Positions 1-5,051 of a DNA stretch of 5,179 nucleotides are shown in pieces. The notes under the pieces were generated by a model. The model made no database searches. It saw only the letters and a list, made by a program, of their open reading frames with translations, and was not told where the DNA came from. This stretch comes from Oligoflexaceae bacterium (lineage in GTDB: Bacteria > Bdellovibrionota_B > Oligoflexia > Oligoflexales > Oligoflexaceae), in the NCBI GenBank assembly GCA_947474445.1, contig CANJJY010000324.1, positions 1-5,179 on the forward strand, written 5' to 3'. Position numbers and translations under genes: made by a program. Positions within the stretch are counted from its first letter, which is position 1. Each line of letters opens with the position of its first letter.

Positions 1-325
1 ACTCACCTGGGTCGCTCTCATCACTCATCTGCGCGTGATCGGGGAGCATTGCGCCTTGCCGCAAACCCATTTTCTTAACATGACGCGAACGACGGTAGGC
101 AACTGGTTCGATCGCCTGTTCATCGCGCCGAACAATATCAACTATCACCTCGATCATCATCTTTATCCGAGCGTGCCCTGGTACAATCTCCCTGAACTCC
201 ACCAGATCCTGATGGAACATCCGACCTTTGGTCGTCATGCGCACGTGACTTACGGGTACTGGCGTTTGATTGGTGAGTGTTTGGATAAGAAGCAGGATAG
301 TGAGCCGGAGCGGATCTCGGGTTAA
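1..325 (+). CDS. Fatty acid desaturase family protein, C-terminal fragment (5' end outside window)
   Basis: The reading frame is open from base 2 and gives 107 residues before a TAA stop; the start lies upstream of the window. Seen directly: an R-V-I-G-E-H segment at visible residues 11-16, then N-I-N-Y-H-L-D-H-H at 45-53, followed by L-Y-P-S-V-P-W-Y and L-P-E-L-H. The HxxHH is the third histidine box of membrane-bound di-iron fatty acid desaturases, and the flanking NYHxxHHLxPxVP context is typical of the family. The first two histidine boxes and the membrane helices must lie upstream. Members introduce double bonds into (or hydroxylate) membrane acyl chains using oxygen, with the active site facing the cytoplasm. 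The last 15 or so residues are hydrophilic (K-K-Q-D-S-E-P-E-R), a normal tail. Substrate and regiospecificity cannot be told from this fragment; a related carotenoid ketolase/hydroxylase is less likely. The gene is convergent with the next one and ends 29 bases before a strong hairpin. Confidence 0.85.
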   Translation, partial: LTWVALITHLRVIGEHCALPQTHFLNMTRTTVGNWFDRLFIAPNNINYHLDHHLYPSVPWYNLPELHQILMEHPTFGRHAHVTYGYWRLIGECLDKKQDSEPERISG

Positions 326-354
326 GGTTTTATTCTGATTCAGACAATAGCAAA

Positions 355-402
355 GGGCTCATCGGCCCTCTTCAGACAAGTCTGAGGCGAACCGATGAGC
401 CC
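355..402. terminator. Long hairpin between convergent genes, probable bidirectional terminator
   Basis: An 11-base perfect inverted repeat, GGGCTCATCGG at 355-365 and CCGATGAGCCC at 392-402, encloses a second short stem (CAGAC 373-377 with GTCTG 380-384). It sits between the + strand desaturase stop at 325 and the - strand stop at 410, only 8 bases past the latter. No long T run follows on either strand: the + side reads ATCTCATTT and the - side TTTGCTATTG. It is therefore not a perfect intrinsic terminator, but position and stem strength make transcription termination in both directions the most likely role. Confidence 0.65.
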
Positions 403-409
403 ATCTCAT

Positions 410-1483
410 TTACTGGCCAGCAGTAGGATTGGCTTGAAGGGTATAAGGCACGAACCCGGCCGTCACGTTCGATTTCACACCCGTGTGCTCGCCCGTAATG
501 CCTCTCTCCACGGTGTTAAGCGTATCAAGATAGTCGTCATCATTGGTCCAAACACTCGAATCCATACTCGTAACAATCGCAGAAGCCAACTGGCTGACCG
601 CAGGAGCGACTGCTGCGGCCGTGGTCATCGTTGGGTCAATTAGGGTCGTTGCGGCCGTTGAAGCAGCCGTTACCGCAGCAGTCGCGACAGAGCTATAGTC
701 TCCCGAGTCATGTTCAAAGAACACGAGATTCACGATCGTATAGCGATTCGCGGTCCACGTATGGATGATCTGATGGAGGTTATACACGGTGTTGGTTTCA
801 TCGACGGGATCCAGCTCGACGATATCTGCTTTCACCTGTCCATCAGAACCGTAATAGGTCACTATCACGTAAATTTCGGCAGCGCCCGCGGCCCAAGGTT
901 CACTCACATCTTTAAACTTGACCGTTTCGAGCATCAGTGTATTAGCCACACTGCTGCTGCTGGTCGTTTCATTCGCCGTATAATTGGTAGAACGCGGGGC
1001 TCTCGACGAAGTTGTCGTCGGGATCACTAATTTTTCAGTGTAGTGAAGGGTGATCAGGGGATAGCGGACCAACTGCGGATTCTTAGTGCCGTCGATCACG
1101 TCCATGCGCCCTTCGCTGTCAATGGCGTTCAAAGCGGCCAATTTCCTCATTTGATCGCTTCTGCTTGACGGAGGGATAAAAGCCCAACGCGGCTTGACTT
1201 TGCCTTTTAATTTGTTGGGGTCAACGAAGCTAGCGACTAACTTATTGAGATCAACGCCAGATAACTGGCGTTTGATCTTGGCTATTTCATCGCTCGATAT
1301 ACCATACTGAGCGGCATTATCGACGATATCGCGAAAAGGCAGTTCCCCACCGGTTTGAATCTTAGCGATCAATCGGTCGTTAGCAGATGCAGCGAGTTCT
1401 TTTATCCCGCTGTCGCGATTGCGCACGCAGGCCGTCGCAGAAATTAAGAAACAAAAGAGCGCAAGTCTCAAAGCTACGGACAT
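410..1483 (-). CDS. Predicted outer-membrane lipoprotein resembling the DUF3103 family
   Basis: This encodes 357 residues starting from the ATG at 1483, chosen because GGAG lies 8 bases before it and a clean lipoprotein signal peptide follows. A longer in-frame version from 1642 would bury that signal. Residues 1-19 form a hydrophobic signal ending S-A-T-A-C19; the next residue is V, not D, which favours outer-membrane sorting. Residues 20-150 are mixed alpha-like with a W-A-F-I-P-P segment near 100. Residues 155-180 are a Ser/Thr-rich linker. The C-terminal half holds E-P-W-A-A-G-A-A-E-I-Y-V-I-V (195-208), F-F-E-H-D-S-G-D-Y (255-263), an Ala/Thr-rich helix-like stretch (265-307) and V-W-T-N-D-D-D-Y-L-D (311-320). 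From memory these blocks match uncharacterised DUF3103 proteins; no function is established. The clustered acidic residues could bind calcium (inference). The gene is divergent from the double-psi barrel lipoprotein gene and convergent with the desaturase. Confidence that it is a real gene is high; the family name is moderate. Confidence 0.8.
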   Translation of the reverse strand: MSVALRLALFCFLISATACVRNRDSGIKELAASANDRLIAKIQTGGELPFRDIVDNAAQYGISSDEIAKIKRQLSGVDLNKLVASFVDPNKLKGKVKPRWAFIPPSSRSDQMRKLAALNAIDSEGRMDVIDGTKNPQLVRYPLITLHYTEKLVIPTTTSSRAPRSTNYTANETTSSSSVANTLMLETVKFKDVSEPWAAGAAEIYVIVTYYGSDGQVKADIVELDPVDETNTVYNLHQIIHTWTANRYTIVNLVFFEHDSGDYSSVATAAVTAASTAATTLIDPTMTTAAAVAPAVSQLASAIVTSMDSSVWTNDDDYLDTLNTVERGITGEHTGVKSNVTAGFVPYTLQANPTAGQ

Positions 1484-1491
1484 AACATCAA

Positions 1492-1495
1492 CTCC
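1492..1495 (-). promoter_or_regulatory. Ribosome binding site setting the start of the DUF3103-like gene
   Basis: GGAG on the minus strand stands 8 bases before the ATG at 1483. No comparable site precedes the upstream in-frame ATG at 1642, so it decides the start. Confidence 0.7.
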
Positions 1496-1526
1496 AAAAA
1501 GTAAAGAGGAACTCAAATCACCATTC

Positions 1527-1542
1527 CTATTTTTGCAAATAG
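1527..1542. promoter_or_regulatory. Short perfect dyad upstream of the DUF3103-like gene, possible operator or leader hairpin
   Basis: CTATTT at 1527-1532 and AAATAG at 1537-1542 are perfect inverted repeats around a 4-base centre, 44-59 bases before the ATG at 1483. A regulator site or a small leader hairpin are both possible. The repeat is short and AT-rich, so chance is a real alternative. No convincing -10/-35 pair was found next to it. Confidence 0.2.
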
Positions 1543-1956
1543 AGAGCCAGGTGTTACGCGGTTCATCAAATAGCTTAAAAATGAAGTGTATCAGTTCCAT
1601 AGCGATGGAGGAGCGGACCTCGCCCTGTGATGAAACATACAAAGGAGAACCATGGATAAAAGTCTTGGTCTCTATTTATCAATGTTCTTAGGGAAATGAA
1701 TTTTGGACAGTGAGAAATCACATCTGGGTGTGTACCCCATAGGTTGTAAGTAATCATGAATGATAGAAAATATAGGATTCAGCTGTTTTCCTCGTAAGGC
1801 AAAAAAACCTCTCCCACTTTCCAGCCCCTGACGCTTAAGCAGGATGAAGTCGCATCGCTGATTATGGGTATTAGTAAGCGTATTCAGGCATTTACGGGTT
1901 TGTTCGTTTCTATTTTTCACTTCTGATGACGGTCCGTCTGCCTTTATCAATCTGTT

Positions 1957-2124
1957 TCATTCCTTGGCTTCCATCAAGCATTCTAAGCATCGATTTTCCG
2001 CTTTCATTTCCATACCAAAATGCTCAGCGGCGCTAGCCGTCTCTGATGAAAAATCGTGACGCGAGATTGAGGCATGTGCTTTGCAAATCTGCACGAGGAT
2101 TCGATCAATTTTTTTCGGCACCAA
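1957..2124 (-). CDS. Possible small hypothetical protein or gene remnant (weak)
   Basis: The minus strand has an open frame from a TAA at about 2155 down to a TGA at 1957-1959. From the TTG at 2124 it gives 55 residues. The product starts V-P-K-K-I-D-R-I-L-V-Q-I-C-K, continues with a Ser/Ala/Glu-rich middle, and ends in a Cys/Glu/Met-rich helix-like tail with a C-L-E-C motif. Its codon and amino-acid choice looks more protein-like than neighbouring frames. Against it: no ribosome site suits TTG 2124 or GTG 2121, the first ATG would leave only 18 residues, and it overlaps the region expected to hold the promoter of the gene at 2187. It could be the 3' remnant of a lost gene. I do not recognise it. 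Confidence 0.2.
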   Translation of the reverse strand: MVPKKIDRILVQICKAHASISRHDFSSETASAAEHFGMEMKAENRCLECLMEAKE

Positions 2125-2174
2125 GAAAAAAGTTGTCTCACATGCTGGCCTCTCTTAGGAAGCATCCAAGTCTC

Positions 2175-2180
2175 AAAGGA
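2175..2180 (+). promoter_or_regulatory. Ribosome binding site setting the start at 2187
   Basis: AAAGGA lies 6 bases before the ATG at 2187. It supports this start over the in-frame ATG at 2046, which would add 47 basic residues ahead of the lipoprotein signal. Confidence 0.75.
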
Positions 2181-2186
2181 TCAGTT

Positions 2187-2849
2187 ATGAAACGTACATC
2201 TGTCCGCTGCTTTCTATTTGCATGCTGCCTTCTATCGACCTTGATGGCTTGCAAAAGTACGAGGTCAAACGATATCTCTGAATCGCTGACTGCTCCTGGC
2301 ATGAAAGGATTTTCGACCGAGCATCGGATCACCGGGGTCGGCAATACAGCGTGTGGTTTGACTCGGCATAATGTTGAAGAGATCCATACTCGTGGTTACT
2401 ACTACGTTGCCGTTCCACGGCAATTTCTCGATGAAGGCAAGCGATGCGGAACCATCGTTGAAGTGACCGTAGGTGGCGCCTGCTACGATAGCAACATCAA
2501 TTGTATGGGACCTACCGGTAGTGCCTCGCTCGAGAGCTTTGCCGCGGCCAGTGGTCAAGCCGTCCCTAATGCCACGATCAAACTCTTTATCGCAGATGAA
2601 TGCGGATCTTGCGTCTCGAACGCCACCAACCCCCATTTTGATATCATCGATCGCGCCTATCAAACTGGGGCCCCGCTGCAGGAGCTGCGTACCTATCTCG
2701 AAGCCAATATTCAATCCGTAAGGCAAAGCGGAACCAACAGAACCGCGCAGCCTAACAACCTCTTTTTGAAGTCCATCACTTTCAAAGATGATTGTGCACC
2801 CGGATTGAGCTTTGCTGCATGGGTTCCGGTAGGGAAGTGCAAGCACTGA
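2187..2849 (+). CDS. Lipoprotein with a double-psi beta-barrel (expansin/EG45/RlpA-like) domain
   Basis: This encodes 220 residues. The signal peptide ends in the classic lipobox L-M-A-C22, with K next, so outer-membrane anchoring is expected. After a short linker comes a domain of about 120 residues with the order of motifs known from double-psi beta-barrels: T-G-V-G-N-T-A-C-G (49-57), Y-Y-V-A-V-P (72-77), R-C-G-T-I-V-E-V (86-93), then I-A-D-E-C-G-S-C (135-142) and H-F-D-I (150-153). In expansins and family-45 glucanases the Asp of the xVxDxC strand and the Asp of HFD line the polysaccharide-binding or catalytic groove; here these are D137 and D152. Ten cysteines after C22 (56, 87, 99, 106, 139, 142, 203, 218 among those located) suggest disulfides outside the cytoplasm. 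There is no SPOR domain as in full RlpA and no C-terminal carbohydrate-binding domain as in two-domain expansins; residues 160-220 are unassigned. The NLP gene follows 87 bases downstream. Expansin-like wall loosening is the favoured role; a lytic transglycosylase of RlpA type is the alternative. Confidence 0.75.
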   Translation: MKRTSVRCFLFACCLLSTLMACKSTRSNDISESLTAPGMKGFSTEHRITGVGNTACGLTRHNVEEIHTRGYYYVAVPRQFLDEGKRCGTIVEVTVGGACYDSNINCMGPTGSASLESFAAASGQAVPNATIKLFIADECGSCVSNATNPHFDIIDRAYQTGAPLQELRTYLEANIQSVRQSGTNRTAQPNNLFLKSITFKDDCAPGLSFAAWVPVGKCKH

Positions 2850-2876
2850 ATCGACTAACACCTTAGTAGACATGAT

Positions 2877-2906
2877 GAAGTGAAACTTAATGCATCACTT
2901 CTTTTC
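2877..2906 (+). terminator. Weak candidate terminator between the barrel lipoprotein and NLP genes
   Basis: GAAGTGA (2877-2883) and TCACTTC (2895-2901) form a perfect 7-base stem around an 11-base loop, followed by TTTTC. The stem is AT-rich and the T run short, so it would at best terminate partially, leaving some read-through into the NLP gene. Confidence 0.35.
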
Positions 2907-2925
2907 AACAACTCCATCTGTTTTT

Positions 2926-2930
2926 AGGAG
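2926..2930 (+). promoter_or_regulatory. Ribosome binding site of the NLP gene
   Basis: AGGAG stands 6 bases before the ATG at 2937; a strong site in an optimal position. Confidence 0.75.
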
Positions 2931-2936
2931 AGATTT

Positions 2937-3830
2937 ATGAGAGCGTTTATCCAGTTGAGTCTCTTTACCCTGCTTTTTGCTTGTGTTCGTGCCAAAGGAG
3001 GCGATTCTGATATCAAAGCTACCGTGACCAATGTCGGACATGACCAGGTCACCCCGATCCCCGGTAATGCTACGGCCGATCAGCTCAAGTATATGCCTGA
3101 ATTTAGGCTGGCCGCTGGCACCTGTCGGCCCATTGCTGCCATCAGTAGTACCGGAGCGGTAGGTGGTGGCCTCCAGGCGAGCGGCAGTATGGATGGATCG
3201 TGCCGTGGTCTCGATAAAGCTAATGTTTATACGCGATCGGAGACGCGTGACACGCTGACATTTTACACCTACAGCCTTTATTTCCCGAAAGATGGGCCGA
3301 GCGGTTCAGATGGACCGACGGGACACCGACACGATTGGGAGCGAGCTGTCGTGACGGTCAAGGCTGGTGCGATTCTGCAGGTGACCTTTGGTCAGCATGG
3401 TGGCTGGTATTCTCTTCCTCCCGATAAAATTCGCATCGTCGACAATACCCACCCCATCATCTTTGTCGGCAAGACAAAACATGGGTTGTATCACAGCCCC
3501 AACAACGGTCCCGGAGGGCAAGCAGAAGGCGTCTGCTACTGGTGTGATACGCGGCATGAATTTTCGCCCGCTGACGCTGAATCCAAGGACTTAAGACTCG
3601 ACTATCAGACAGACGCAAACAAGCTCGTGTCCATCGCGGCTTTACCAGCCGATATTCAGGCGATTTTCGGTGGCAGCTACTGGGGAAGCGCCAATTCACC
3701 CTTTCGACCCGAGCGCTATAGCGGTCTCCTCAACAGTATTCAAACCTCAGCCAATCAAGGATCGCTGTCCTGCAGCGACAAAGGCTGTGACTGCAATACC
3801 ACAACAGGCGTGTGTCCGGGCGGCATCTAA
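2937..3830 (+). CDS. Nep1-like protein (NLP, NPP1 necrosis-inducing family) predicted as a lipoprotein
   Basis: This encodes 297 residues. The hallmark heptapeptide of the family, G-H-R-H-D-W-E, is intact at 129-135, preceded by Y-S-L-Y-F-P-K-D (112-119) where the family has a YSWYxPKD block, and followed by V-V (138-139). Further family-like blocks are Q-H-G-G-W (153-157) and Y-W-G-S-A-N-S-P-F (248-256). In studied NLPs the His, Asp and Glu of the heptapeptide plus an upstream Asp bind a divalent metal and are needed for toxicity; D119 is the likely upstream Asp. C63 and C89, 26 residues apart, fit the conserved N-terminal disulfide. NLPs bind glycosyl inositol phosphoryl ceramides of plant membranes and lyse cells, mainly in eudicots. 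Unlike soluble NLPs this one starts with a signal ending L-F-A-C16 followed by V, so outer-membrane anchoring is predicted. Extra cysteines C200 and C203 and a Cys-rich tail (C279, C284, C286, C293) are unusual. It lies between two barrel-type lipoproteins. Family call is strong; host target is unknown. Confidence 0.92.
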   Translation: MRAFIQLSLFTLLFACVRAKGGDSDIKATVTNVGHDQVTPIPGNATADQLKYMPEFRLAAGTCRPIAAISSTGAVGGGLQASGSMDGSCRGLDKANVYTRSETRDTLTFYTYSLYFPKDGPSGSDGPTGHRHDWERAVVTVKAGAILQVTFGQHGGWYSLPPDKIRIVDNTHPIIFVGKTKHGLYHSPNNGPGGQAEGVCYWCDTRHEFSPADAESKDLRLDYQTDANKLVSIAALPADIQAIFGGSYWGSANSPFRPERYSGLLNSIQTSANQGSLSCSDKGCDCNTTTGVCPGGI

Positions 3831-3875
3831 CCTTAGAAGCTGGCTCGCGTTTATTGATTTCATGAGACTTCATGG

Positions 3876-3913
3876 GATGATCCTGTTAATAAAACAGGGT
3901 CATCTTTTTTTTT
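3876..3913 (+). terminator. Rho-independent terminator after the NLP gene
   Basis: A 12-base stem (3876-3887 with 3893-3904, one G-T wobble pair) encloses the 5-base loop AATAA and runs directly into nine T residues (3905-3913). It begins 46 bases past the NLP stop codon. This is a textbook intrinsic terminator and separates the NLP transcript from the gene at 4282. Confidence 0.93.
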
Positions 3914-3929
3914 GCGAAAGCAGAACCTC

Positions 3930-4187
3930 CTAGCCTGCCTCACCATCGCATAGATAAAAATCTCGTCGTTTCGAAAGCATTCGCATTCCTGAAGAATGAT
4001 TTTTCTCTGCAAATAAAGGCACATCGATGACCTTAAGATAGAATCCACGGGCAAAATGATCGATTAGGTCTTTGCCCCCCGATAATTTCCGATTGCCTGT
4101 GCTGAGTTGCACCGTGCCTCCGCTGCTTTCTTTAGCCTGAGCTCTACGAGGCATCCCTCGCATCGGGCAAAAGAGATATCTAATCCC
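3930..4187 (-). pseudogene. Possible decayed minus-strand gene in the gap (weak)
   Basis: A minus frame is open from 4187 to a TAG at 3930-3932. From the ATG at 4163 it gives 77 residues, beginning M-R-G-M-P-R-R-A-Q, with a G-F-Y-L-K-V-I-D-V-P-L-F segment in the middle. No ribosome site is placed correctly before either ATG. A different minus frame just upstream (ATG at 4266, TAG at 4180-4182) encodes a 28-residue peptide beginning M-M-M-L-I-S-L-G-D-L-L. It overlaps the first frame by 8 bases, as if one frame had been split by an indel. I do not recognise the product. The 450-base gap 3831-4281 otherwise holds the NLP terminator and the upstream signals of the gene at 4282, so the frame may simply be chance. 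Confidence 0.2.
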
Positions 4188-4189
4188 TC

Positions 4190-4203
4190 AAGATCAGGAT
4201 CTT
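4190..4203. promoter_or_regulatory. Perfect dyad just upstream of a candidate promoter, possible operator
   Basis: AAGATC (4190-4195) and GATCTT (4198-4203) are perfect inverted repeats around a 2-base centre. They end 5 bases before the candidate -35 at 4209, a usual place for an activator or repressor site. No regulator is identified and the dyad is short. Confidence 0.25.
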
Positions 4204-4208
4204 TTCTA

Positions 4209-4236
4209 TTGGCCTAAGCTTTGCTCTCTCTATCAG
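4209..4236 (+). promoter_or_regulatory. Candidate sigma-70 type promoter for the gene at 4282
   Basis: TTGGCC (4209-4214) and TATCAG (4231-4236) each match the consensus -35 and -10 at four of six positions and are 16 bases apart. Transcription would start near 4243, giving a leader of about 40 bases. A promoter is expected here because a strong terminator ends the upstream gene. Confidence 0.35.
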
Positions 4237-4271
4237 CAAGTCCCCAAGGCTTATCAGCATCATCATTCTTT

Positions 4272-4275
4272 GGAG
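4272..4275 (+). promoter_or_regulatory. Ribosome binding site setting the start at 4282
   Basis: GGAG lies 6 bases before the ATG at 4282. An in-frame TTG at 4270 overlaps the approach to this site and would add four residues; it is rejected as the start. Confidence 0.75.
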
Positions 4276-4281
4276 ATCTCT

Positions 4282-4947
4282 ATGTTCAGAACTATGGCGT
4301 CCGCTTTTCTACTTGTCGTCGTCTCTTCACTATTTTTTGGAGGATGTATCCGCAAAAGCCCCTCCGATTTATATGAAAGTAACTCGTGGTCGAGTATGGC
4401 CCAGCCGGCAACCCGCTTTCCTTATTACCCCGGAGAAGCGGAACCCCGAAGTTCTAGGGCTTGCCATGATGAATGGAGCGCATTTGGCCCGGGCGGTCAG
4501 AAGTATTTTGTTGCAGTTGCCGATACTTCGACTTCACCGATTCTGTGGCCAAGTGGTCTAGCGCAGTGTACTTGTCCTAACGGTGGATCCGTTTGTGAGA
4601 TGCCTTCTTGCGACCAAAGTCAGGGTGTTTGCAGAAAGAAGATCAAAATTCGCTGCAAGGCAACTGACACGACCTGCAAGCCAGAATTTCGAGGCCGAAC
4701 GATCGTCGTGCAAATCCGCGATATTTGTCCAAAGAGACATCGGGTCAACCAAGATGCCAATCCCCAAAATTGCCAAGGTGGGGATCACATCGATATCTAC
4801 CGCGATCTTTACACAGAAATGACAGGCCAGGGTACCAGCGGAGCCAATCTCAATTTGGAATTTAGCGATGCTGATCAGAGTGCTCCGCTCGGTCCGGATC
4901 CCGTGACGCCCGCGCAGACTCCAAGTCAGACGTCTGGGCAGCCTTAA
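4282..4947 (+). CDS. Cysteine-rich lipoprotein with a divergent double-psi beta-barrel-like domain
   Basis: This encodes 221 residues. The signal ends F-F-G-G-C22 with I next, so outer-membrane anchoring is predicted. The domain spans about residues 45-180: Y-F-V-A-V-A-D (75-81), an insert dense in cysteine (C96, C98, C105, C110, C117), K-I-K-I-R-C (120-125), then T-I-V-V-Q-I-R-D-I-C-P (140-150) and G-D-H-I-D-I-Y (167-173). The pair IRD-C-P and HIDI corresponds to the xDxC and HFDI blocks of the lipoprotein at 2187, with D147 and D171 as the likely groove aspartates. The two share the pattern T-I-x3-I-x-D-x-C, then N-P, then H-hydrophobic-D-I. The opening A-C-G block of that protein is not present, only a C61, so the match is partial. 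Ten cysteines after C22 suggest a disulfide-stabilised extracytoplasmic protein. The C-terminal 25 residues are a Pro/Gln/Thr-rich low-complexity tail. A barwin/expansin-like wall-binding role is favoured; function is not proven. Confidence 0.65.
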   Translation: MFRTMASAFLLVVVSSLFFGGCIRKSPSDLYESNSWSSMAQPATRFPYYPGEAEPRSSRACHDEWSAFGPGGQKYFVAVADTSTSPILWPSGLAQCTCPNGGSVCEMPSCDQSQGVCRKKIKIRCKATDTTCKPEFRGRTIVVQIRDICPKRHRVNQDANPQNCQGGDHIDIYRDLYTEMTGQGTSGANLNLEFSDADQSAPLGPDPVTPAQTPSQTSGQP

Positions 4948-4953
4948 CATCCG

Positions 4954-4999
4954 TCAAGGCCTCAGTCCCCCTCTCGTCGCCTTGAGACTGACTGGGACT
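4954..4999 (+). other. Overlapping inverted repeats in the 3' region of the last lipoprotein gene
   Basis: Three short perfect stems compete here: TCAAGGC (4954-4960) with GCCTTGA (4979-4985); TCAGTC (4962-4967) with GACTGA (4986-4991); and AGTCCC (4964-4969) with GGGACT (4994-4999). The first can form a simple hairpin soon after the stop codon. The others exclude each other because they share bases. No T run follows, so termination probably occurs at the next hairpin. Confidence 0.35.
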
Positions 5000-5011
5000 T
5001 CATCAAAAACT

Positions 5012-5038
5012 GAATGAAGCCAAGGCTTCTTCCTTTTT
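5012..5038 (+). terminator. Probable rho-independent terminator after the gene at 4282
   Basis: GAAGCC (5016-5021) faces GGCTTC (5024-5029); allowing a bulged T at 5015 the stem extends to GAA (5012-5014) with TTC (5030-5032). The centre is very tight, so the innermost pair probably opens into a CAAG tetraloop. The stem is followed by TTTTT at 5034-5038. It lies about 65 bases after the stop at 4947. Confidence 0.6.
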
Positions 5039-5051
5039 CGTGAGATCGACA

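Larger units (their letters stand above)
1484..2186. other. Long divergent intergenic region without a confident gene
   Basis: About 700 bases separate the divergent starts at 1483 (-) and 2187 (+). It must hold both promoters. The best + strand candidate is TTGTCT (2133-2138), a 17-base gap, then TAGGAA (2156-2161), which matches the -10 consensus poorly. Several reading frames of 60-90 codons cross it, but none has a ribosome site plus a recognisable protein. The minus frame spanning 1672-1950 would need a TTG start and resembles nothing I know. A shorter minus frame at 1957-2124 is listed separately. The region may include decayed coding sequence or an untranslated leader; no RNA gene or insertion-sequence end was recognised. 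Confidence 0.5.

Noticed and set aside
395..1030. Plus-strand frames at 395-643 and 710-1030
   Set aside because: Both lie antisense inside the DUF3103-like gene, lack ribosome sites and have shadow-like composition.
1484..1642. N-terminal extension of the DUF3103-like gene from the ATG at 1642
   Set aside because: It would bury the lipobox signal 53 residues in; the ATG at 1483 has its own GGAG.
1672..1950. 92-codon minus frame in the divergent gap
   Set aside because: It needs a TTG start, has no ribosome site, and shows no recognisable motif; treated as probable non-coding.
2046..2186. N-terminal extension of the barrel lipoprotein from the ATG at 2046
   Set aside because: It would put 47 basic residues before the signal peptide; the ATG at 2187 has AAAGGA at the right distance and gives a clean lipoprotein signal.
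2265..2873. 202-codon minus frame opposite the barrel lipoprotein
   Set aside because: It is a long antisense shadow of a gene with clear signal peptide, motifs and ribosome site.
4558..4950. 130-codon minus frame opposite the last lipoprotein
   Set aside because: Antisense shadow with no start signals; the plus frame has a lipobox and domain motifs.
4954..4991. H-type RNA pseudoknot formed by the interleaved stems
   Set aside because: The linker between the 3' halves is zero bases, which cannot cross a 7-base stem; the pairings are better read as alternatives.
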